The notes under the pieces are model-generated. The model ran no database searches and was not told the origin of the DNA. It saw only the letters and a program-made list of their open reading frames with translations. The translations under genes and the position numbers were made by a program. 64,000 bases of DNA, taken from assembly GCF_019711685.1 (NCBI RefSeq), contig NZ_JAIGYQ010000005.1, positions 88,177-152,176 of the forward strand. Reading direction: 5' to 3'. This DNA comes from Helicobacter turcicus. GTDB taxonomy: Bacteria; Campylobacterota; Campylobacteria; Campylobacterales; Helicobacteraceae. This document shows positions 35,466-43,050 of the stretch, one piece after another. Every line of letters begins with the position of its first letter. Position 1 is the first letter of the stretch.

Positions 35466-36049
35466 AAACTTTACAAAAACTTTACATTCCACACCTTTTG
35501 TTTTTACATCAACTTTCTATACTTTACTTGTATCTTTACTTTTTAGGAGAACACGATGAAAAAATACGCATTAAGTTTATTAGCAGGATTATTGCTTAGC
35601 ATAAACGCAATGGCTGAAAATATCTTTCCGGTTTCTAGAGAAATGGGTTCGGGGACACGTGGGGCATTTGTAGAGATTTTTGAAATCCATAAGAAAGTCA
35701 AAGACAAAAAGCTCGATGCCACCACGCAAAAGGCTGAAGTTACAAATTCCACAGGGGTAATGCTAACAACTATTGCAAACTCCAAAAACGCCATTGGTTA
35801 TATCTCTCTTGGTTCGTTAAATGATAGTGTCAAAGCATTAAAAATAGATAACATCGCACCAAGTGTAGAAAATATCAACAATAAAAGCTATAAAATTTCT
35901 CGCCCCTTTAATGTCGTAACCAAAACGACAAATCCACTCATTGAAGACTTTTTAAAATACAGCACTTCTACACAAGCAAAGCCGATAGTAGAAAAAGCAG
36001 GTTATATTGCAGTAGCAAAGACAAGTTTTACAAGCACACAGCCAAGAGG
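35464..36049 (+). repeat. Right copy of 585 bp direct repeat
   Basis: Matches 30678-31261. It includes the Pho-box-like element, promoter and ribosome site, and pstS codons 1 to about 164. Beyond this, intact pstS continues. The near-identity of the coding parts and the greater drift of the non-coding 90 bases suggest a recent duplication, or gene conversion since. Confidence 0.95.
35470..35487 (+). promoter_or_regulatory. Putative Pho box of the pst operon (right copy)
   Basis: CTTTACA-AAAA-CTTTACA, 69 bases before the pstS ATG. The phosphate regulator genes at the end of this operon (38867-40890) are the likely source of the binding protein, making an autoregulated phosphate-starvation circuit. 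Binding is inferred only from the repeat layout. Confidence 0.6.
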
Positions 36050-36383
36050 CAAACTCATCATCGCTGGGTCAAGTTCTGTAACGCCTCTTATGGAGAAACT
36101 CGCAGAATCTTATAGCAAACATAATCCTAACGCAAGCATTGAAATCCAACAAAGCGATTCCACCACAGGCGTAAATAGCGTAATTGAGGGCATTGCGGAT
36201 ATTGGAATGGTAAGCCGTGAGGTTAAAGAGAGTGAGCTTAAAAAGGGCGTAACCCCGCTTGTTTTAGCTATCGATGGATTAGCAGTGATTGTTAATAAAA
36301 ATAACAAAACAGATAGCCTCTCTAAAGATTCTGTAAGAAAAATCTTTATGGGTGAAATCACAAAATGGCAAGACGCTAAATAA
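35556..36383 (+). CDS. pstS: Phosphate-binding protein PstS with permuted lobe order
   Basis: 275 residues. Signal peptide 1 to about 21 (LSLLAGLLLSINAMA). The first half has GSGTRGAF, NAIGYISLGSLND and YKISRPFN, which in ordinary PstS belong to the second lobe. The second half starts GKLIIAGSSSVTPLMEKLAE and has IQQSDSTTGVNS, DIGMVSRE and ends FMGEITKWQDAK, the usual first lobe. So the protein is complete but circularly permuted. It is the periplasmic receptor for PstCAB. Similar permuted forms occur in other bacteria. Its 5' half is duplicated at 30768. Start ATG follows TTTTTAGGAGAACACG. Confidence 0.88.
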   Translation: MKKYALSLLAGLLLSINAMAENIFPVSREMGSGTRGAFVEIFEIHKKVKDKKLDATTQKAEVTNSTGVMLTTIANSKNAIGYISLGSLNDSVKALKIDNIAPSVENINNKSYKISRPFNVVTKTTNPLIEDFLKYSTSTQAKPIVEKAGYIAVAKTSFTSTQPRGKLIIAGSSSVTPLMEKLAESYSKHNPNASIEIQQSDSTTGVNSVIEGIADIGMVSREVKESELKKGVTPLVLAIDGLAVIVNKNNKTDSLSKDSVRKIFMGEITKWQDAK

Positions 36384-36399
36384 GTATTAAGAATCTCCT

Positions 36400-37251
36400 A
36401 TGCAAACTCTGCAAGAAACATTCTTTAAGGGCGTTTTCGCTCTTTGTGCGTTACTCTCAATTTTTGCTGTTTTAATGATTTGCTTCTTTTTATTTGTCAA
36501 TGCCATTCCCACAATGGCTCACATAGGGTTTTTTGACTTTATCTTTGGGCAACAATGGTATCCTACAGAAGAGATTTTTGGAATCTTGCCTATGATTGTA
36601 GGAAGTATTTATGTAACCGCTCTTGCCATTTTCATTGGTGTGCCAATTGGTGTGCTAAGTGCTATTTATCTCTCCTACTTTGCAAGCAAAAGAGAGCAAA
36701 AATACATACTCCCGGCTATTGAATTGCTCGGTGCGATTCCATCTGTTGTGTATGGGTTTTTTGGGCTTGTGTTGATTGTCCCACTCCTTGCTACAACCTT
36801 TAATGGCATACCGGGCAAAAGCGTCCTAGCAGCAGCACTAATTTTGAGCGTGATGATTTTGCCCACTATCATTTTAGTTTCAAAAGCTGCAATCGACGCA
36901 CTTCCTACAAGCTACTATGAAGGGGCATTAGCACTTGGTGCGAGTAAGGAGAGGAGCGTGTTTTTCGCCCTTATCCCCGCAGCAAAAAGCGGAATCTTAG
37001 CCTCTGTGATACTTGGCGTGGGTCGTGCTATTGGCGAGGCTATGGCGGTGATTATGGTAGCAGGTAATCAAGTCTTAATCCCAACAAGCCTTTTAGATGG
37101 TGTGCGCACACTTACGACAAATATCGTGCTTGAAATGGGTTATGCGCAAGATTTACACAGAGAAGTGTTAATCGCAAATGCGGTGGTGCTTTTTGTCTTT
37201 ATCCTCATTATCAACACCTGCTTTAACGCACTCAAAAAGGAAGCAAAATGA
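36400..37251 (+). CDS. pstC: Phosphate ABC transporter permease PstC
   Basis: 283 residues with six membrane segments. The PstC pattern YPTEEIFGILPMIVGSIYVTA is near residue 50 and the EAA loop reads YYEGALALGASKERSVFFALIPAA. It forms the membrane channel with PstA. It follows pstS by 16 bases and overlaps pstA by four bases (ATGA). Confidence 0.95.
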   Translation: MQTLQETFFKGVFALCALLSIFAVLMICFFLFVNAIPTMAHIGFFDFIFGQQWYPTEEIFGILPMIVGSIYVTALAIFIGVPIGVLSAIYLSYFASKREQKYILPAIELLGAIPSVVYGFFGLVLIVPLLATTFNGIPGKSVLAAALILSVMILPTIILVSKAAIDALPTSYYEGALALGASKERSVFFALIPAAKSGILASVILGVGRAIGEAMAVIMVAGNQVLIPTSLLDGVRTLTTNIVLEMGYAQDLHREVLIANAVVLFVFILIINTCFNALKKEAK

Positions 37252-38075
37252 AAGCTCCTAAAACCGATAAACTCACGCTAGTTTTAAGCATTTTAATGCG
37301 CATTTCTATGATGTGTGTGCTTGTGATTTTTTGCACACTCATTGGATTTATTTTCATAAAAGGCATAGCGCATTTAAATTTTGAAATGTTTGCTTGGGAA
37401 TACAATAGCCAAAACATCTCAATGACCCCAGCGATTGTGAATACCTTGAGCATGGTGCTTTTTGCGCTTATCCTTGCTATGCCACTTGGAATCTTTGGGG
37501 CGATTTATCTAAGCGAATATGCGAGTAAAAAAAGCAAAATCTTACATATAATAAGAATCGCATCTGAAACGCTTGTTGGGATTCCAAGTATTGTGTATGG
37601 GTTGTTTGGATATTTAGCCTTTGTGATTTATTTTGGCTTTAAAACAAGTCTTGTCGCAGGAGGTTTGACACTAGCGGTTATGGTCTTGCCTTTGATTTTA
37701 AGGAGTGCAGAAGAAGCTCTAAAATCTGTGCCGATGACTTTTAGAGAGGCGAGTTTTGCATTAGGGGTTGGCAAACTTAGAACGATTTTTATCATCGTCT
37801 TACCTGCGGCGATTCCGGGTATTTTAGCTGGGGTGATTTTAAGCATAGGCAGAATAGTAGGAGAATCTGCCGCCTTGCTCTATACTTCAGGAAGCGTGGC
37901 AAAAGTAGCTGGGCTTATGGATTCTGGAAGGACTTTAAGCGTGCATATGTATGCTATCTCAAGTGAGGGGCAACATATCAATGAGGCTTATAGCACGGCG
38001 ATGATTCTTATTGTAATCGTCCTTTTGATTAATCTTGGTTCAAATTATATTGCAAAAAAATTGATTAAAGCATAG
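37248..38075 (+). CDS. pstA: Phosphate ABC transporter permease PstA
   Basis: 275 residues, six membrane segments, EAA loop [24 protein letters not shown]. The stretch [15 protein letters not shown] matches PstA. It starts at ATG 37248 within the last codons of pstC and is followed nine bases later by pstB. Confidence 0.95.
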   Translation: MKAPKTDKLTLVLSILMRISMMCVLVIFCTLIGFIFIKGIAHLNFEMFAWEYNSQNISMTPAIVNTLSMVLFALILAMPLGIFGAIYLSEYASKKSKILHIIRIASETLVGIPSIVYGLFGYLAFVIYFGFKTSLVAGGLTLAVMVLPLILRSAEEALKSVPMTFREASFALGVGKLRTIFIIVLPAAIPGILAGVILSIGRIVGESAALLYTSGSVAKVAGLMDSGRTLSVHMYAISSEGQHINEAYSTAMILIVIVLLINLGSNYIAKKLIKA

Positions 38076-38083
38076 GAAGTAAT

Positions 38084-38836
38084 ATGAAAAATTGTTTTGA
38101 AATTAAAAAAATGTACTTGCATTATGGCGAGTTTTTGGCTTTAAAAGATATTAATATGGATATTAAAAAGGGCAAAGTTACTGCGTTTATCGGACCTAGT
38201 GGCTGTGGTAAAAGCACTTTTATTAAAAGCTTAAATCGTATGAATGACTTAATAGAGGACTGCAAAATCAAGGGCAAGATTCTATTTGATGGCAAAAATA
38301 TCTATAAAGATTATGATGTGAATGTTTTGCGCAAAAAGGTTGGAATGGTGTTTCAAAAGCCCAATCCCTTTCCTATGAGCATTTATGATAATATCACTTT
38401 TGGACCAAAAACACACGGGATTAAGAAAAAGTCTAAGCTTGATGAAATTGTGGAATCTTCTTTGAGAGATGCGGCTTTGTGGGAGGATTTAAAGGACAGA
38501 TTAGATAGGTCTGCGCTTGGTTTAAGTGGGGGGCAACAGCAAAGATTATGTATCGCAAGAACCTTAGCGGTAAATCCTGAAGTGATTTTAATGGACGAGC
38601 CTACAAGTGCGCTTGATCCGATTTCTACGCTTAAAATTGAAGAGCTAATCTTGCGTCTTAAAAAAGAATATACCATTGTGATTGTTACGCATAATATGCA
38701 ACAAGCTGCTAGGATTTCTGACCAAACTGCGTTTTTCTTGCTAGGAGAGGTGATTGAGTTTGATGAGACAAAAAAGATTTTTAGCACTCCAAAAAACAAG
38801 AAAACACAAGATTATATTAATGGGAGATTTGGCTAA
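38084..38836 (+). CDS. pstB: Phosphate ABC transporter ATPase PstB
   Basis: 250 residues. Walker [11 protein letters not shown]-loop region [15 protein letters not shown] (the PNPF run is typical of PstB), signature [16 protein letters not shown], Walker [18 protein letters not shown]-loop [13 protein letters not shown]. It drives PstCA. Ribosome site AGGAAGTAAT precedes the ATG. Confidence 0.97.
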   Translation: MKNCFEIKKMYLHYGEFLALKDINMDIKKGKVTAFIGPSGCGKSTFIKSLNRMNDLIEDCKIKGKILFDGKNIYKDYDVNVLRKKVGMVFQKPNPFPMSIYDNITFGPKTHGIKKKSKLDEIVESSLRDAALWEDLKDRLDRSALGLSGGQQQRLCIARTLAVNPEVILMDEPTSALDPISTLKIEELILRLKKEYTIVIVTHNMQQAARISDQTAFFLLGEVIEFDETKKIFSTPKNKKTQDYINGRFG

Positions 38837-38866
38837 AATAAATTTTGATTTCACAAGGAGTTTTGC

Positions 38867-39532
38867 TTGGTTTTTGTTTTAGAAGATGATAGCAATATTT
38901 TAGAACTTGTCCTCTATGCCCTAAAGAGTCAAAATATAGAATCTCAAGGTTTTTTAGATATAAAAGCCTTTAAAGAAGCGTTAAAAACTACCATTCCGCA
39001 AGTTTTGGTGCTTGATGTTATGCTTCCTAATGCAAGTGGATTTGAAATTTTAAAAGAACTTAAAACAAACTCCGTTACAAAAGATATTGCCGTGCTTATG
39101 CTAACTGCTTTAAATGATGAATTTGACAAGGTTAAAGGGCTTGATTTGGGCGCTGATGATTACATCACAAAGCCCTTTAGCGTTATGGAATTCATAGCCA
39201 GAATCCGCGCTATTTTAAGACGCAATAAAGACGTTGATTCCCTCTCTTATGGAATCTTAGAGCTTTCTTATAGTATGCGTAGTGTGAAAGTGGGCAAAGA
39301 TTCTATTAATCTTACCTTGAAAGAATTTGAGCTTTTAGGCTTTTTGCTAAAAAGTCCAAACAGAGTCTTTAGCCGCGAGGAGTTGCTAGAGATTCTTTGG
39401 GGGTATAGCTACGATGCAGAAAGTCGCACGATTGATATTCACATCAAAACTTTGCGTAAAAAGCTAGGGGTTGCAAAGAAATACATCAAAACAATCCGCG
39501 GTGTTGGCTATAAAATCTCTAAAGATTCTTAA
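38867..39532 (+). CDS. Phosphate-type response regulator, OmpR family (PhosR/PhoB-like)
   Basis: 221 residues. Receiver domain with acidic pocket E6-D7-D8, phospho-acceptor D50 (VLVLDVMLPNASG) and K102, then an OmpR-type winged helix (NLTLKEFELLGFLLKSPNRVFSREELL). The start is TTG at 38867, six bases after AAGGAG. It follows pstB by 30 bases and overlaps the sensor gene by one base. C. jejuni PhosR controls pst genes through a box with repeats around AAAA, and a matching repeat lies upstream of pstS here, so the same role is likely. Confidence 0.88.
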   Translation: MVFVLEDDSNILELVLYALKSQNIESQGFLDIKAFKEALKTTIPQVLVLDVMLPNASGFEILKELKTNSVTKDIAVLMLTALNDEFDKVKGLDLGADDYITKPFSVMEFIARIRAILRRNKDVDSLSYGILELSYSMRSVKVGKDSINLTLKEFELLGFLLKSPNRVFSREELLEILWGYSYDAESRTIDIHIKTLRKKLGVAKKYIKTIRGVGYKISKDS

Positions 39533-40890
39533 TGCAAAAAAAGATTTTTTTTATTATTTTTAGCACAATCTTAAGTCTAGTGATTCTAACAAATGGGATT
39601 TTAATCTTTATAGCAGAATCTTTTTTGACGCAACAAACACTACCTTGGCTTTTAGCCTATGTTTTGATAGTGCTTTGCCTTGTTTTTCTAAGCAGTGCTT
39701 TAGTCGCAAGATTCTTATATCACATACTTTTAAAGCCTTTGCAAACAATCAATTTTGAGAATCTAGAGCATTTTCCTTACCCCGAGCTTGGCGCATTGCT
39801 TGAGAAAATCAAGTCCCAAAACAAAGCGGTGCAAACGCAATTTAAACATTTAAAGAGAAAAAAGCAAGAATTACAATCCCTAACACAAAATATGAATGAT
39901 GGATTGATTTTCATCTCTTGTGGCGGCAAAATCCTAAGCCAAAATCTTAGTGCGCAAAAGTATTTTGTAAATCTAAAGAGTATTGCAAATATTTTAGAAC
40001 TTGATAATGCGCAGTTTTTAAAGTTGCTTTTAAAAAATCTCAAAATTTTCAAAAAAGACAAGCAAAAAAGTGATGTAAGGGAGAATTTTACTTTTGCTTA
40101 TCCTAGCAAAGCAGAATGTGAAGTGGTGTTTTCTCCTATTTTTTCACAAAAAAACAAACTTAAGGGCATGATTATCGTCTTAAGTAATATTTCAGAGCTA
40201 AAAAGAGCGCAAAATTTACGCAAGGAATTTAGTGCAAATGTTACCCACGAGCTAAAAACCCCGCTTACTTCGATTTTAGCAAGTGCTGAAATGCTTAAAA
40301 ATAAACTTGTCGCACAAGAGGATTTGCCTCATTTCGTGGATAAAATTTATCTAGAATCCAAGCGGCTTTTAGCAATGATTAATGAGATTTTAAAAATTTC
40401 ATTTTTAGATGAGGCACAGAGTTTGCCCCTGCATAATGTCAATCTCAAAAATGTCGCACAACGCGTTTGCCAAAGGCTAGAATTGACTGCTAATAAGCAT
40501 CACATCAAGCTTGAATTAGACTTGCAAGATAGCTATGTTTTGGGAGTAGAGGAGCTTCTAGAAAACCTCATTTTTAATCTGTGTGATAATGCGATTAAAT
40601 ATAATCACAAAGGCGGTTTTGTGAAAGTGAAATTAAGGGCTTTAGCAAAAAGTGTAGAACTCTGCATTAAGGATAATGGAATCGGAATCCCAAAGGAACT
40701 CCAAGAGCGGATATTTGAGCGATTCTTTTGCGTGGATAAAAGCCGTAGTAAAAAAATCGGCGGAAGTGGGCTTGGGCTTTCTATCGTAAAATCAGTTTTA
40801 AGATTTCACAATGCCACTATAAGCGTGAAAAGCGATAAGGACAAGGGGAGTGAATTTATCGTGCGATTTGCACAGGCTAAAAGCCCCTAA
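39532..40890 (+). CDS. Phosphate sensor histidine kinase (PhosS/PhoR-like)
   Basis: 452 residues. Two membrane segments (about 5-27 and 38-66) with little between them, so little periplasmic sensing. A linker of PAS-like type follows, then the HisKA dimerisation helix with H239 (ANVTHELKTPLTSILAS), N-box NLIFNLCDNAIKYN, G1 KDNGIGIP and G2 GGSGLGLSIVKS. As in PhoR, sensing is probably through the Pst complex. ATG shares one base with the regulator stop codon (TAATG). Confidence 0.88.
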   Translation: MQKKIFFIIFSTILSLVILTNGILIFIAESFLTQQTLPWLLAYVLIVLCLVFLSSALVARFLYHILLKPLQTINFENLEHFPYPELGALLEKIKSQNKAVQTQFKHLKRKKQELQSLTQNMNDGLIFISCGGKILSQNLSAQKYFVNLKSIANILELDNAQFLKLLLKNLKIFKKDKQKSDVRENFTFAYPSKAECEVVFSPIFSQKNKLKGMIIVLSNISELKRAQNLRKEFSANVTHELKTPLTSILASAEMLKNKLVAQEDLPHFVDKIYLESKRLLAMINEILKISFLDEAQSLPLHNVNLKNVAQRVCQRLELTANKHHIKLELDLQDSYVLGVEELLENLIFNLCDNAIKYNHKGGFVKVKLRALAKSVELCIKDNGIGIPKELQERIFERFFCVDKSRSKKIGGSGLGLSIVKSVLRFHNATISVKSDKDKGSEFIVRFAQAKSP

Positions 40891-40941
40891 ACCTTTAAAA
40901 TTAATAAAAGAGAGGCTATAATTACACTAGGAGGAAAAATT

Positions 40942-41523
40942 ATGGATAAGAAATCTTTTATAGTAGTTCAAGGACCAATGGATTATTTTAAACAAGTAAA
41001 AGAAAGCTATGTGGATTTTGAAAATGTTATTTATTCTGGCTGGAAGACTGATTTAAATACAATCAAAGATGAAAAATATTTTATTATCAATAAAAAACCT
41101 TTAACAAGAGGACATTTAAACATAAATCTTCAAGTAAAAAGCTCTTCAGCAGGAATTAAACTTACACTTAAATTAGGTGCAACACATGTGCTTAAAGTGC
41201 GCTCTGATATGGTTTTTAGTGATATAAAACTTTTGCTGTCATTATGTGATGATAGTAGTGTTTATTTTCCTGCCGTTTGCACTAATACAAAAGAATCATA
41301 CTATATAGATTATTTTCAATACGCTCCGATTGAAACTATGATTAAACTTTGGAGTATCCCAATGAAATTCAAACAATTCTCAAAAATGTATCCTGAGTTT
41401 TATATCACAAATCATTTTATTAAAAATGTAAAAAACGTTAATGTAAAATATCTTTACCCAATCTGCAAAGAACACAATATAAAATGTTTCTGGTTAAAGA
41501 GGGGGGGGGGGGGACATATTTGA
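40942..41523 (+). CDS. WavE-like lipopolysaccharide synthesis protein ending in a G13 tract
   Basis: 193 residues in the present reading. Opens FIVVQGPMDYFKQVKESYVD, continues LNTIKDEKYFIINKKPLTRG, LKLGATHVLKVRSDMVFSD; this is the WavE family of lipopolysaccharide or polysaccharide enzymes, which usually run longer. The last codons fall in 13 consecutive G (41501-41513), giving RGGGGHI and a stop. One base fewer gives DIFETFTNNPSLF and a later stop; one base more gives TYLKPLQTTPHY and a later stop. Thus the C-terminus is switchable. Own ribosome site (AGGAGGAAAAATT) and 51 base gap after the kinase. Confidence 0.7.
   Translation: MDKKSFIVVQGPMDYFKQVKESYVDFENVIYSGWKTDLNTIKDEKYFIINKKPLTRGHLNINLQVKSSSAGIKLTLKLGATHVLKVRSDMVFSDIKLLLSLCDDSSVYFPAVCTNTKESYYIDYFQYAPIETMIKLWSIPMKFKQFSKMYPEFYITNHFIKNVKNVNVKYLYPICKEHNIKCFWLKRGGGGHI
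41501..41513 (+). repeat. Homopolymeric G13 tract (contingency locus)
   Basis: Thirteen G bases inside the WavE-like gene, far longer than any other G/C run in this window. Poly-G/C tracts of this length slip during replication and switch surface-glycan genes in Campylobacter and Helicobacter. Confidence 0.85.
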
Positions 41524-41904
41524 AACCTTTACAAACAACCCCTCATTATTTACATGCAGCTACACTCTTTAATGTTTTGGATTGATAGGGTTTCTATCTG
41601 CTTTTGTAAACCTCTAAAATTCTTGCAAACTTACTCTTCCAAAATCTTTGTTATCTCTTAAAAAAGCTCAATTTCTAATGATGTCCTTTATATGCTTAGA
41701 GACCTCAATTTTTCAATACAAAAAAAATAACGCCATTAAGATAACAAATATCCCACGCATAATAACTTCTTAATTATAGAATTTTATTTTTGAATTTCAT
41801 AGATATAGATATTGAATAATGTAAAAATAATTTTTACCTTATAATTTACAATATTTTTAACTTTTTTGTCTTAAAATTGCGCATTACAAAAAGGAAATAA
41901 ACGC
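41524..41904. other. 381 base intergenic region, A+T-rich
   Basis: No gene of this region's own was found. The first 40-70 bases extend the WavE-like frames if the G tract changes length. The remainder is A/T rich with many stops on all frames. A TATAAT box at 41840-41845 (CTTATAATTTAC) is a probable -10 for the MFS gene 60 bases downstream. Confidence 0.6.
41840..41845 (+). promoter_or_regulatory. Probable -10 box for the MFS-led operon
   Basis: TATAAT in TTTTTACCTTATAATTTACAA, about 60 bases before the TTG start of the MFS gene, following several T-rich blocks. Confidence 0.5.
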
Positions 41905-43050
41905 TTGAAAAACTATACCTTGCTTGTCGTTATGCTAAGTGCAATTGTTACAATTTCTAGCATTTATATCACACAACCCATTCATCCGCTTTTTGCAGAA
42001 ATTTTTGGGATATCTATTGCACAAGTTACGCTTTTTACTTCTGTTGTTCTTCTAGCTCTTGCATTTGCACCCATTGTGTATGGATATTTGCTAGAGAAAT
42101 TTGACACGCGTCTCATTTTAACCACTGCGCTAACTTACATTGGAATTTTGCAATGTTTGCTCTGCTTTAGCCAAGATTACACCACCTTTTTAATACTACG
42201 CATTTTAGAAGCCTTGATGATTCCAGCAGCACTCACAGCAGCACTAACAACACTTACGCGTTTAGATTCTAAAAATATCCAAAAAAATATCAGCATTTAT
42301 GTCGCTTCTACCGTGTTTGGTGGAGCTCTCTCGCGTATAGGTAGCGGACTTATTACTTCTCTTTTTTCGTGGCAAACAACTTTTGCACTTTTAGGGGTTA
42401 CAACTTTAAGTGTTGCATTTATGTCTTATTATCTTCCAAAAAGTGATAAGCTAAATAGTGCAAAAATCACACCAAAAATATTTATAGATTTTTTAAAAGA
42501 CAAACGCTATGCACTTCTATACATGGGTGCTTTTTTGGTGTTATTCTGCTTTCAAGGTGCGCTAAATTTAATGCCTTTTGAAATCAAAGCGATTAACCCA
42601 AATATCTCCAGTGCTGAAATTGGATTCCTATACACAGGCTATATTATTGGCATTATTACTGCCCTACTTGCAAGCTACATCACAAAAATTGCTAAAGGCG
42701 CTCTAAATGCAATTATTTTGGGCTTTATAATTTTTGGAGTGGCACCACTTTTAATGCTAATTAAGGGCTTTTGGTGGATGTTTTTTGCAGTTTTTGTTAT
42801 TTGTATTGGAATGTTTATTGCACATTCTGTGCTTTCAGGTTTTATCAACAATATCCAAAAAGAAAAAAAAGGCATTACAAATGGACTTTATTTAGCGTTT
42901 TACTACACAGGGGGGACTTGTGGAACAACTCTTCCTAGCTACCTTTATGAAGCATTTGGTTGGGAGGTGCTATGCTTTGTGCTTAGTGGAATTCTATTTG
43001 GTAGTGCTTGGCTGTTTTACGCATATCGCGGAATCTTTAAAGGAGTTTAA
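41905..43050 (+). CDS. MFS transporter, YnfM-like
   Basis: 381 residues with twelve predicted membrane segments. The MFS loop 2-3 signature is YLLEKFDTRLILTTALTYIG and the loop 8-9 region has YITKIAKGALNAII. It resembles drug-H+ antiporters of the YnfM group (ITQPIHPLFAEIFGIS), so an efflux role is likely, with unknown substrate. The start is TTG at 41905 after AAGGAAATAAACGC; no suitable ATG is close. The next gene starts directly at its stop. Confidence 0.82.
   Translation: MKNYTLLVVMLSAIVTISSIYITQPIHPLFAEIFGISIAQVTLFTSVVLLALAFAPIVYGYLLEKFDTRLILTTALTYIGILQCLLCFSQDYTTFLILRILEALMIPAALTAALTTLTRLDSKNIQKNISIYVASTVFGGALSRIGSGLITSLFSWQTTFALLGVTTLSVAFMSYYLPKSDKLNSAKITPKIFIDFLKDKRYALLYMGAFLVLFCFQGALNLMPFEIKAINPNISSAEIGFLYTGYIIGIITALLASYITKIAKGALNAIILGFIIFGVAPLLMLIKGFWWMFFAVFVICIGMFIAHSVLSGFINNIQKEKKGITNGLYLAFYYTGGTCGTTLPSYLYEAFGWEVLCFVLSGILFGSAWLFYAYRGIFKGV

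Noticed and set aside
35556..36383. PstS as a truncated gene
   Set aside because: At 275 residues it seems short, but both lobes are present in swapped order, and the end GEITKW is the normal end of the first lobe. It reads as complete.
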